Shown here in pieces: positions 45,801-56,848 of a DNA stretch of 64,000 bases. The stretch's first letter is position 1. Each line of letters begins with the position of its first letter. The notes below the pieces were generated by a model that saw nothing but the letters and a program-made list of their open reading frames with translations, did no database searches and was not told the origin of the DNA. This DNA comes from Tubiluchus corallicola. Lineage: Eukaryota > Priapulida > Priapulimorpha > Priapulimorphida > Tubiluchidae. The stretch is taken from NCBI GenBank assembly GCA_030141605.1, contig JAQGDQ010000575.1, forward strand, positions 50,001 to 114,000, written 5' to 3'. The position numbers were made by a program, and so were the translations under genes.

Positions 45801-47945
45801 CAAGTCTCTCGGGAAGTTGAGTTTATTCTAATACTTGAGAAAAACCTTTGAAAGTTTCAGCAATAAAATTGTATTAAGCATCTCGTGTAATTAGTAAAAT
45901 CAATTAAAGTCGCCGTTACTTCAGGCTTGGGCGCGCCCATTTTAGACGAAAAAAGGGCGTCATCCGGTTTCAGTGCAATATAAACACTTATCCCGCCAAG
46001 TGCTTCAGAATCTTTTTTTGTCTTGTAGAGCGAACTCTATAAACTAAGCAACCAGCCCGGCACCTACTACGTGCTCGAAAGTTTACAAAGTCTGGCAATT
46101 AATTACATTTACACAATTAATGTGCACTACTTACACATTTTAAGGCATAATCCTGTCCTGTGGATTAAAGCTGTGTAATCACTTTAAACTTGGTCATAAT
46201 TGATCCAATCACTAATTTTTACATAAACACAGTTAAACACAACGCCAGAATGAATTTTTGAGTGAACTGTAGAAATTTTGCAAGGCGTACCATCACACAG
46301 CTTGCCTTCATGGTATTCACGCTGCCCAGGGGACACCAGCTTACGTCATTTTTTTTAAATATGCCGGCATCAACGTTCTTTTCGCGGGATGATAAAAAAT
46401 ATTTAAATTTCTTTTACATTTTTAAGCAAAGCATTCCATGTGCATATATTGTGTGGTAATTTCAATATTTTTAATTGTTCATTAAAATCCAATAAATGCT
46501 GTTCGAGGATTGGTTCTTTATTTAAGCATATAATTTTAGGCCTTGAAACAGATCTAAATCCAAGTAATTTTATGCCTTGATAACAGATCTAAGTCCAGGT
46601 AAGACGAGTGAGAACAATTGCGTTATCATTCTTACCTACGCAAGGCAATTTTAAAAGTTCTTTGGGGCAGATTGAGCTTAGTAGATAGTCCTTATTGTGA
46701 TTGTTGTGTACTTACTGGATGACTGCGTATCTTTCAATAATGAAAAATGTCGCGAAGTTCATTTCATAATTACTTCGCGTTTGATTAACTTGACTTGTAG
46801 AACACCACAAGTAGTTGCGCGGCCTGCTTAAATATAAGCGCTATGCAAATACATGCAATTAATAAAGGCCACGTAGGAACAAGGTAAATAGTGTTTCTAA
46901 TACACCACAAGTAATTATTTAATCTGCTCAATACATAATTAACCGTCAATTTACAACAGAGATGGGCGGGACAGAACTATCAGCCTAGGCGTCGTAAAGT
47001 CTTGATAAGCCCCTGTTTCAGCCAAGAGATGGCATTAGCGTATGTTTAAACACATTTTTAATTAAAAACGTACCAGTAATTTTTCAAAAACCGGCAAAAC
47101 ACACAATTTCATAAATAAGAACATCGGGTGTGATTATAATCAAAGTTATCAAGTAAATTGCAATTGTGTACGATTTTAGAGAGTTTTTATTGGTAATCAT
47201 CAGTTAAAAATGAAGGTAAAACTTTTAAAGAAAAAGCCAATTGTCGAACAGCATTCACTGCATTTTAATGCGCATTTAAAAATACTGAAATTACCACATA
47301 ACATACGCGCATAAAAAGTTTTGCTTGAAATTTAAATCATTTTTATCTACCACCAAACGAATCTCGCTGCGGGTATATGTTTGAAAAAATGACGTAGCTG
47401 GTGAACAAAGCTTCTGCAGTTCACATAGAAATTTCGCTATTGTAGCTTCTTAAATATCTGTGCTTAACTTTGTTATTGCAAAAATTGGTCTCCAGATAAA
47501 CTAGTGACAACTTCAAAGTGCTTATATATCTTTAATCCAGAGGATTATATCTCAAAAGGCGTAAGTACTATAGGCAATAATTATAGGTAAAAACGAGTCC
47601 GCCAGCTCACAGCATACAAAAATGCCGGCTGATCTCTCGCTTAACGTTATGGATTGTTTATAGTTAGTAATAGTAACTGCTGCTGCAAAAAGTTTGTTCA
47701 ACCACGTGGCAAATTACTGTTTATATTGTACGGTAACTCAATGACGCCATTTTTCGTTGAAAATGAGCGCGCCCACGTGTGAAGTGATCGTGATTTTAAA
47801 GTGATTTTACTAATTACATGAAACTTCCCAACATTTTCCTCAATTATCAAAGTAAGCTCTACTTCCTGAGAACCTTGGCTTTTGCTTTAAAATCAATGTA
47901 TAACTGTAGAGTACAATTAAGTGCAAAGATTCATAGAGTTCTACC

Positions 47946-48411
<466 letters not shown>

Positions 48412-48667
48412 TCGGTTTCTCTCTTCCCTTTCTCCATCTATCTTTCTGTATCGTCGCTCTTTCTCTCTCGCGTCTCCTTTGAAAGAACACTTAAGACCAC
48501 TGTGAAATTAAATCCAATGCGCCTATATGATAATATAAATTTAATTTAATTTGACTAGACAATGAGATACACAAACTACCACAAGCTTCTTCTTTTTCTG
48601 CACTTTATCTTGTGTAATTCTTTTTGCAAAAAACTAATTTCATGTATAATTTGCCCAAGAAAGTCCA

Positions 48668-48673
48668 TTTATT
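48668..48673 (-). terminator. candidate poly(A) signal for COE3
   Basis: AATAAA in the sense direction about 285 nt beyond the candidate terminal exon stop. Conserved in unit 4 at 56566-56561. Confidence 0.35.
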
Positions 48674-48957
48674 AGTGCTTTCGCAAGTTCACAGTCTCTG
48701 AATTGATATTTATCCAAGAGTCCTGGTATCCAGAGGCGGGCAATCCTTTGAGTCTAAAAATAAATAATGAGTCTAAAAATAAATAATTGCACAACAATGT
48801 TTGGCAAGTATGCTGTAAAAATATTCACAACATCAACAACATTGGGCATTGAAGTCCATTTACAATTACTGCCACAAGATCTGTTAAATTTCAGTCAGTC
48901 CAAAATGTAGAAAGAGCTTTAATAACGTTTAAATCTTTGAAGCCGAATTCACGAAAC

Positions 48958-51900
48958 TCATGGCAGTTCTGCTAATATAATTAAGCTGTAATTATAATGT
49001 AAAAATAAGTTTTGCAAAAAATAGATAGACTATTTAAATAGGCAAATATTAATGGCAGAAAAGCTTCAATTCAAAAGATTTTTGACTCTTTTTGGAACAA
49101 ATGTTTTACAAAATTAAGAGGCACTGTGGCTGGTAAGCGAATGGATGAGCGACCACCAAACAGTATTCTTGTGTAGTTCGCTGACGTCCTTCAGTTATTT
49201 TGCTAGGCGGAGATGCAACAAACGCAACAAATGCAACAAACACGGTTCTGCCGGTTCCATGTTTTGGTTCAGAAGTTTTTTTTACCAAGTAACTGATAAT
49301 AATAAACGCTTTATTTCACAAACATAAATACAAATACGATTAACAAATCACACACTTAAATAAACAACACACAAAGGAACACTTTCCTACAAATACAGGG
49401 CTATTTTTAAGCATGTGTTTAAGCAAGTAATCGGGTTCTAATTCTGTCTACCCACTTAATAGGAAATGGTAACTGGCCTTAGACTACGGCCAAATCACGT
49501 TGAAAACACCGGTTCTCGTCTAATCACCGAAGTTAAACAACGTAGCGCCTGGTTAGTACTTGGATGGGTGACCACCTAGGAATGCCAGGTGCTGTAGGCT
49601 TGCGGGATGCCCACACTGTATCTCGACACTAGGCGGAGGAGCTGCACAAGCAGCCAATGGCTAGAGGGCGGAGGTGGTCAAGTGACCCAACGGCCATGTG
49701 TAGAGGAGTAAACCTTCCAAATCAGGAGAGGAGCCCCGAAGGCGGACCAGTAGTGCAGCATGCTCACTGACTCCGGCAGCTCCTGCGGCCAACCTGGTTC
49801 CAAACGTATCGCTCCGCTTTCCTTTGAACTACACCAGGGAGGAAGAGAGGGGGTTCCGGTTGTCTGGGCAACTCAGGATCTCCATACACCTTGCCCAGGT
49901 ATGCGCCCTGGAGGCGTTCAAGGAACGCACTGCTCAGCCACAGTCGCCGCTGCAGCTCCATCAATGTGATCAATAACTGACTCTCTTGGCGCACACTTCC
50001 GAGACAGAAGGATGCCAACAACAAACAAGCTTTGTTTAGGACAATTTGTTTTAACAAAATCCTAGGATGGGATGCAGGGACGAAGGGGAGAGCAGAGAGG
50101 AAAGTGAAAGGATTACATACCAATCATTGTTTGTATCTCATGTACAATCTTGCGGAGGAAATCACACCTCTTTGTCATAGAGCCACCTTCTTTCACCTCA
50201 AATTCATCACCAATGTTGAGGTACATTCGTTCTTCTGTTGTAAACTCTGGCCACCACGCTGTATCCATAGCGCCACCTTCATTAGGATTTCTGAGACAAA
50301 ACAACGCTCAATTAGTAGACACATTTTGACTATACAGTAGGCGTTCATTATTATTATTCAATTGTTGATGCTTTTTGCGATTATTGTTGAAACTATTGTC
50401 TTCTGCTGCAGTTACTGTTGTTGCTGCTACTGTAGCTGTTGATGTCTCTGTTGCTGTCATTCGTGGTTGATGTCTCTGTTGTTGTCGATGTCGTTGCTAG
50501 CGACGTTATTGTTTTTTCTTACTGTCACTATGCTGTTGCTGCAGTTTCTCTTGTTGTTGCTGCTACTGTAGCTGTTGATGTCTCTGTTGCTGTCATTCGT
50601 GGTTGATGTCTCTGTTGTTGTCATTCGTGGTTGGAGTTATGTTTTTCTTGTTGTCACTATGTGTTGCTGCATTTCTCTTTTTGTTTTTGTTGCTGTTACT
50701 GTTGTTGCTGCTATTGTAGCTGTTGATGTCTCTGTTGCTGTCATTCGTGGTTGATGTCTCCGTTGTTGTCGATGTCGTTGTTAGCGACGTTATTGTTTTT
50801 TCTTAATGTCACTGTGCTGTTGTTGTAGTTTTTCTTTTTGTTTTTGTTGTTGTTGCTACTGCTGCTTTTGCTATACATGCAACAATATGACTGCAAACTG
50901 CATTGCCAATAACTCTAAGAAATGAAAGACGTTTTTTCGCAAAATCTTTAATCTTTACCACATTATCTTTTGTACTATATTATTTGGCTTTTACTTACCG
51001 CTGCTTTTTGTTTACCATTTTCCTGTATGTTTAGATATCTTTGATTGCATTTTCATCCTTCAGTTATTTAAAGTTGATTAGAGAATTTTAAACAGATCAA
51101 CTTGCTAAGTAAAATAGTAATAATGTAATTTCACTACTATTCATGAGTGAAATAGCTACAGTGTCATCCCAATAATCACATACATCCATTAAAGGATGGC
51201 TTGACTAGTTGACCTTCTTGGTCTTTCGCCATCCTATTTCCATTCTGATAATTAAATACATTTACTTGCCTCAGTTATATCATGAATATGGAAATAAATG
51301 CACGTCTTGAATTGAATTGAATTGAATTGAATTTACTATCCGACGTCCTTTAACTAATGAATGCAAATTACCTTTTTAATACACTGATGTATTATGGTAC
51401 TTTCACACGGTATAGTCTGTACTGTTACTCAAAAAAGTTTTTTGTTCTCCAAACTCACCCATTTTTTGCAAAATTATGGAAGTACGTCATCAAGGATTTG
51501 CTGATAGTTCTTTCATAATCGGTAAAGTTAGCTGTGGTGATAAGAGGCGATCCTAACATAAAGTCCAAATCGTCTCCATGTGCTACTCCAAGCCACTCTG
51601 GCCAGTGTGTACCAACTGGCCGATGGTCAAACGTGTACCAGTAAACATGACCACCTCTGTCAGACCAGCGTTCAGCAAACTCCAAAGAAGGGCAGATAAA
51701 GTAATAGTCACTGTAAAAGTTTGAAAGTGCCTTAATACACTGTTCATCGCCATAGGGATATTCAATATATGTATGAGCTACAATTTTCTGTACTATTTCA
51801 TCTTTATAAACCTCACTGATGGCAGTGACGTATTCGGTGTCGCTGCAGTTGGGATCGTGGTTTGTTGGTAGCAGCTTCAGTCCAGTTATTAAATGAAACT

Positions 51901-52957
51901 CAGAACCTTCATCTTTTGTTAACGAAATAATAACAGGAATTTCAACATTTGCTTCGTCAATGGCGCTCTCTGGTGGCAATATCAGGAACTCACCATCAAG
52001 AGTTGGGACCATTCCTCTGCCATGCATGCCACCAGGCTTTGGCACTGTGTACTGCAAAATGTTTATTGCCGAGGCATTGGCTTCTCTCATACAAGACATG
52101 TCAACAATGTGATCTTCCACACATCCCAGTGAATCGGCAATGCTTGTAGAAACCGCAAGGGCATCCTCGGGTTTTTCATAACACCAGTTGTTCTTCCATT
52201 CATTTGGGGCTCCGCTTTGCATGATAGCTGAAGAAAATAACCCTTTACTAAGGGGAGAGATGAGATGGTAACCCACACTTGCTCCTCCAGCACTGAATCC
52301 CTCAATAGCGATCCTGTTTTTATCCCCACCAAAAGCTTCAATATTATCGTGCACCCACTGAAGTGCCAAAACCTGGTCAAACAGGCCTTGATTTCCTGGT
52401 GATTCCGTGTTGTTCAGGAACATGAAACCAAATGGACCAAGTCTATAGTTGATGGTGACTATGATCGTGTTTGCAAATGACGGATTAATGGTTCCATCGA
52501 TCAACTTCATACTCGCTGCTCCAGCCACGAAACCACCACCATGAATAAGGACAACCGTTGGTAGACCTTTAGCATCTTGTGGAGCAAACACGTTCAAATA
52601 CAGACAGTCTTCACTTACTTTAGTAGTGAGATCATATTTATCTGTTGTCTTTAGCTCCTCTCCCCAGTTCTCATACAAATCCTGAAACTGGAAACAAGAA
52701 TTGTGTGGCGTTGTCGCCTGTTTTCTTCCTTTCCATGGCTTTACAGGCACCGGTCTGGCAAATCTCAAGTTACCAACTGGAGGCTCTGCAAAAGGAATTC
52801 CTAGGAAAGTACGAATTCTTTTATCTAGCACTTCTTGCACAAAGCCTTGTACTCGACCTGTGGTTGTCTTGACAACTGGTCTTTTTTCCGTTTCACTTGC
52901 TGAGGCTAAGGAAAGAAAGCAGCTGACGAGCCAAATAAGTAGAACAAACCTTTGCAT
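48958..52957 (-). CDS. COE3: secreted cholinesterase/carboxylesterase-like enzyme, no GPI exon found
   Basis: Coding exons 52957-51459 and 50290-50121 are firm (phase 2 junction GG|A). The 3' end is not. The exon 2 donor GATTG|GTATGT could splice to TATTAGCAG|AACTGCC at 48968, adding only ELP before TGA at 48958 (559 residues), or be read through to end QTMIGM at 50112. Residues 1-20 are a signal peptide. Ser222 sits in GFSAGGAS, Glu350 in TKDEG and His460 in GVAHGDD; GGG oxyanion and SEDCLYLN are present. Disulfide cysteines are conserved, including the TKRCDFL cysteine in exon 2. Phe221 replaces the elbow Glu, and Tyr108 replaces the choline-site Trp. Without a hydrophobic tail the product should be secreted and soluble. 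The 5' UTR exon is predicted at about 55192-55091. Confidence 0.88.
49482..50028 (+). mobile_element. 5S rRNA-headed SINE, copy A
   Basis: 49482-49601 is a full-length, 120-bp 5S rRNA-like sequence with the internal promoter region recognisable (CACCGAAGTTAAACAACGT, GGTTAGTACTTGGATGGGTG, ACCACCTAGGAATGCCAGGT). It is followed without a break by about 425 bp of unrelated body (ACACTGTATCTCGACACTAG ... GAGACAGAAGGATG) and a CAA-rich tail. The same head plus body recurs at 57365 and 60745. Substitutions in the head (for example ACC-A-CCTA) make a functional 5S gene unlikely. It lies antisense in COE3 intron 2. Confidence 0.85.
50390..50880. repeat. GTT/GCT-rich tandem repeats in COE3 intron 2
   Basis: TGTAGCTGTTGATGTCTCTG and TTGCTGTCATTCGTGGTTGA blocks recur in a longer-period (roughly 140-190 bp) array of about three copies. 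In unit 4 the same 30-bp sub-block has instead expanded alone. Confidence 0.85.
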
Positions 52958-53011
52958 GGTGGAGATTCTGCTAAAGCAAAGAAAAACACATTATTTTTTT
53001 ATACATTACAT

Positions 53012-53042
53012 ATCTACGGCCATATCACGTTGAAAACATCGG
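53012..53042 (+). mobile_element. internally deleted 5S-SINE remnant
   Basis: The first 29-30 bp of the 5S head (TCTACGGCCATATCACGTTG...) run directly into GTATACATTA, the sequence that flanks the intact SINE at 60745-61267. Unit 3 has therefore lost about 490 bp of the SINE carried by unit 4. Confidence 0.8.
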
Positions 53043-53218
53043 TATACATTATGTAAGTATACATTACACGCGCAGTCCTCATAAGTGAGGTTTTCAGTAC
53101 GTAGAATTAAAAAATTAAAAATAATCAATATAAAAAACAAAGTATCCTAATTAATATTACATAAAAGAATGGTTGTAAAGCTTGATTAGAGTTGAAAACA
53201 AAATTAAATGCATTGTAA

Positions 53219-53440
53219 CTAACCACTATTTATAAGTAATTCGATGAGTTTCTTTTTAAATATTTCAGATTTTATAATTTTACTTAATTCAATTTTGATT
53301 GCATGTTGATAGTAATGCTTGCTTGTCCTGACTATAAACCGTCTTGTACCAGCATTAAATTTTACAGTTGGAATGAATAGTACATTCGACTGTTTAGTAG
53401 TGCGACAGATCATTACAGTTGAAATTTAGCTGATTATAGA
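53219..53440 (-). mobile_element. LINE 3'-end fragment in COE3 intron 1
   Basis: The minus-strand frame reads TTKQSNVLFIPTVKFNAGTR then SKIIKSEIFKKKLIELLINS and a stop, resembling the C terminus of LINE ORF2 proteins (P..RT..G.R.F ... FKK.L...L). Also present in unit 4, so it predates the duplication. Confidence 0.6.
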
Positions 53441-54401
53441 TGTACGTTGGTTGTTTACTGACTAATATTTTGTGGAGCAAGCAAACACCTGCAAATATAG
53501 CTAATTGTTTAACAAATAAAAGCTTCAAATTTATGACGTCAGATTAGTTGTCATATTTTCCCAACAGCATTACATTATTTTTGAAGAATTTAAAACAGAC
53601 GGCGATTTGATCAGGTAGGCCTGTGAGTAGAATATTTCGATGAGAATGAGTAATTCATCATCATCATCGTATGCCCATTGCGTCTATTGTAGACATTGGG
53701 CAGGCAGAACTCTAAAATAAAAGAAATCTACCCATAAGACTGAAAATCCAGCAAAAATTAAACACTGCTATGACAGGGTTTGTCAGCACTACTTCCGCTC
53801 AATGAGAATGAGCAATTGGTCTTTTCGTACTCAAAGCTGTTCCGCCAAAACGCAGTGAAAATAGTTCTTTTATAACAAAAATTTAAATTTCTAGATGTTA
53901 ACATAATTATACATTAACTGAACATTTTTATAAACCATGATTCGCAATACCTTTGATATTGCTTTGCAACCAATCTTTATATTTCAGAAGAATTAAATTA
54001 AATTAGAATTAAGGTACGTGTTGGCGCATGAATACAAAATGCATGGAGATCTTGGCGCATGCGTGGAGGTGTTTTACTGGTTGCGGAGTTGGCGACGTCA
54101 AGGTTTATGCCATCGTCTTGAAAATGACATTATAATAAATAGTATTTTTATTATTTTTATAAAACAAACTCTGATTGATCGGAAAACTTAACTTAATGAT
54201 TGACAGAACATTTATTTCAAATTTAACCAGATAGCTTTTGCACACCATGATGCCCAACGTCAGTCAAATAAAAACGAAAAGAATCTGCCTTTGGGTGAAA
54301 TTTAATTTTTTCGACACAATTATGCATTTCATAAATAAGCTAACATGAATGATTGTCTAATTTACGTATTTGTTTATGATCTTTCCTTTTTTACTATTCA
54401 T

Positions 54402-54931
54402 AGTGCAACTAGACATTGTTGCAACTAGAGATAGTGCAACTAGATATTGTTGCAACTAGAGATAGTGCAACTAGATATTGTTGTAACTAGAGATAGTGCA
54501 ACTAGATATTGTTGCAACTAGAGATAGTGCAACTAGATATTGTTGCAACTGCAGATAGTGCAACTAGATATTGTTGCAACTAGAGATAGTGCAAGAAGAT
54601 ATTGTTGCAACTGCAGATAGTGCAACTAGATATTGTTGCAACTAGAGATAGTGCAAGAAGATATTGTTGCAACTAGAGATAGTGCAACTAGATATTGTTG
54701 CAACTGCAGATAGTGCAACTAGATATTGTTGCAACTAGAGATAGTGCAAGAAGATATTGTTGCAACTAGAGATAGTGCAACTAGATATTGTTGCAACTAG
54801 AGGTAGTGCAACTAGATATTGTTGCAACTAGAGATAGTGCAACTAGATATTGTTGCAACTAGAGATAGTGCAACTAGATATCGTTGCAACTGGATATAGT
54901 GCAACTAGATATTGTTGCAACTAGAGATAGT
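54402..54931. repeat. 31-bp satellite, about 17 copies
   Basis: The unit AGTGCAACTAGATATTGTTG plus CAACTAGAGAT repeats with single-base variants (CTGCAGAT, AGAAGATATT). Each unit contains the palindrome GTTGCAAC. It sits in the first intron about 160-690 bp downstream of the predicted COE3 start site. Confidence 0.95.
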
Positions 54932-55090
54932 ACACAAGTGCTATATACTGCAACAAATTCAAAACAAAAAGAACCAGCAAAAATGAAGGTGCTGTAAAGA
55001 TAGCTATCTTAAGCAGCCGATATGTAAACTAAACTGTACCATATTCCTTAGTTAAGATATCACTCAAACGTACTTTGTTTAACACTTACC

Positions 55091-55230
55091 CCGATGGTTC
55101 AATTTGTTTCCATCCAATGCACAAGCTTGCCACTGTCTGATGATCCTAAACCTAAGTCAGTAAGTGCCTCGCCAGCAGCTGAATACTGGTGGGATCAAGG
55201 TTAGAGCGTTTTTAAGCAGGCTTATAAATA
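55091..55230 (-). promoter_or_regulatory. COE3 core promoter and 5' UTR exon
   Basis: In the sense direction TTATTTATAAGCC (TATA box, 55234-55222) is followed about 30 nt later by CTTGATCCCACCAGTATTCA, a plausible start region near 55190. The exon runs to the donor after 55090. The same layout is conserved in COE4. Confidence 0.6.
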
Positions 55231-56251
55231 AACTGTTGCTTCTTACCGAGTGGTTTCTGGATTCAGTTGGTTTTATTTGCAAACTCCCCTCATAATGACA
55301 GAATGGGGGCATTTGAACCCACACTGTGAAGCTGCGAATGGCAAAGAAGTTGTTATGTGTGATGACCTAGCAAGTAACACCATTGTTGCGATGGGACAAC
55401 ATTGTTCTTATTATTGTTGTTGTTGTCATTATAATCCAAGTAAATTGCAATTGTGTACGAGTTTAGAGAGTTTTTTATTGGTAATCATCAGTTAAAAATG
55501 AAGGCAAAACTTTTAAAGAAAATGCCAACTATCGAACAATATTCACTGAATTTTAATGCGCATTTAAAAATACTGAAATTCCCACATAACATACGCGCAT
55601 AAAAAGTTTTGCTTGAAATTTAAATCATTTTTATCTACCACCAAACGAATCTCGCTGCGGGTATGTTTGAAAAAATGACGTAAGCTGGTAACCAGCACGA
55701 AAGTAAGAAAGCTTCTGCAGTTCACATAGAAATTTCGCTATTGTAGCTTCTTAAATATTTGTGCTTAACTTTGTTATTGCAAAAATTGGTCTCCAGATAA
55801 ACTAGTGACAACTTCAAAATGCTCATATTCTTTAATCCACAGGATTATATCTCAAAAGGCGTAAGTACTATAGGCAATAATTATTTGTAAAAACGAGTTC
55901 TGCCAGCTCACAGAATACAAAATTGCCGGCTGGTATTAATAATCTCTCGTTTAACGTTTTGGATTGTTTATAGTTAGTAATAGTAACTGCTGCTGCAGAA
56001 AGTTTGTATAAGCACATGGCAAATCAGTGCTTATATTGCACGGTAACTCAATGACGCCATTTTTCGTTGCAAATGAACGCGCCTACGTGTGAAGTGATCG
56101 TGACTTTAAAGTGATTTTACTAATTACGTGAAACTTTCCAACATTTTCCTCAAATATCAAAATAAGCTCTACTTTCTGAGAACCTTGGCTTTTGCTTTAA
56201 AATCAATGAATAACTGTAGAGTACAATTAAGTTCAAAAATTCATAGAGTTC

Positions 56252-56305
56252 TCCCCCCTCTCTCTCCCTCTCTCTCTCTCTCTCCCTCTCTTTCTCTCTC
56301 TCCCT

Positions 56306-56356
<51 letters not shown>

Positions 56357-56368
56357 CTCTCTCTCTCG
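56252..56368. repeat. CT-rich tract downstream of COE4
   Basis: About 115 bp of (CT)n with CCCT and CGCG interruptions, at the position of the 400-bp CT tract plus (TA)n block of unit 3. Confidence 0.95.
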
Positions 56369-56848
56369 CGTCTCCTTTGAAAGAACACTTAAGACCACTG
56401 TGAAATTAAATCCAATGCGCCTATATGATGATATAAATTTAATTTGACTAGACAATGAGATACACAAACTACCATAAGCTTCTTCTTTTTCTGCACTTTA
56501 TCTTGTGCAATTATTTTTGCAAAAAACTAATTTCATGTATAATTTGCCCAAGAAAGTCCATTTATTAGTGCTTTCGCAAGTTCACAGTCTCTGAATTGAT
56601 ATTTATCCAAGAGTCCTGGTACCCAGAGGCGGGCAGTCCTTTGAGTCTAAAAATAAATAATGAGTCTAAAAATAAATAATTGCACAACAATGTTTGGCAA
56701 GTATGCTGTAAAAATATTCACAACATCAACAACATTGGGCATTCAAGTCCAAAGTTTAGTTTACAATTACTGCCACAAGATCTGTTAAGTTTCAGTCAGT
56801 CCAAAATGTAAAATAACGTTTAAATCTTTGAAGCCGAATTCACGAAAC

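Larger units (their letters stand above)
43095..47132. other. intergenic DNA between COE2 and unit 3
   Basis: Contains R2 copy 2 (43374-43945) and a decayed LINE (44030-45800). Between about 45.9 and 47.1 kb I see only AT-rich sequence with CACAAGTA-type short repeats (46799, 46903) and nothing supportable as a gene. Confidence 0.5.
52967..55090 (-). other. COE3 5' UTR intron
   Basis: Donor CATCGGG|GTAAGTG after 55090, acceptor TTTAGCAG|AATCTCCACC before 52967. It contains a truncated 5S-SINE remnant (53012-53042), a LINE 3' end (53219-53440), a short insertion flanked by GAGAATGAGTAATT / GAGAATGAGCAATT (about 53640-53815, with a GAT-type tail) and a 31-bp satellite (54402-54931). Confidence 0.7.

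Noticed and set aside
49482-49601. Functional 5S rRNA genes
   Set aside because: The heads are full length but carry many substitutions, are followed by a shared SINE body, and one has a target-site duplication. They are SINE heads.
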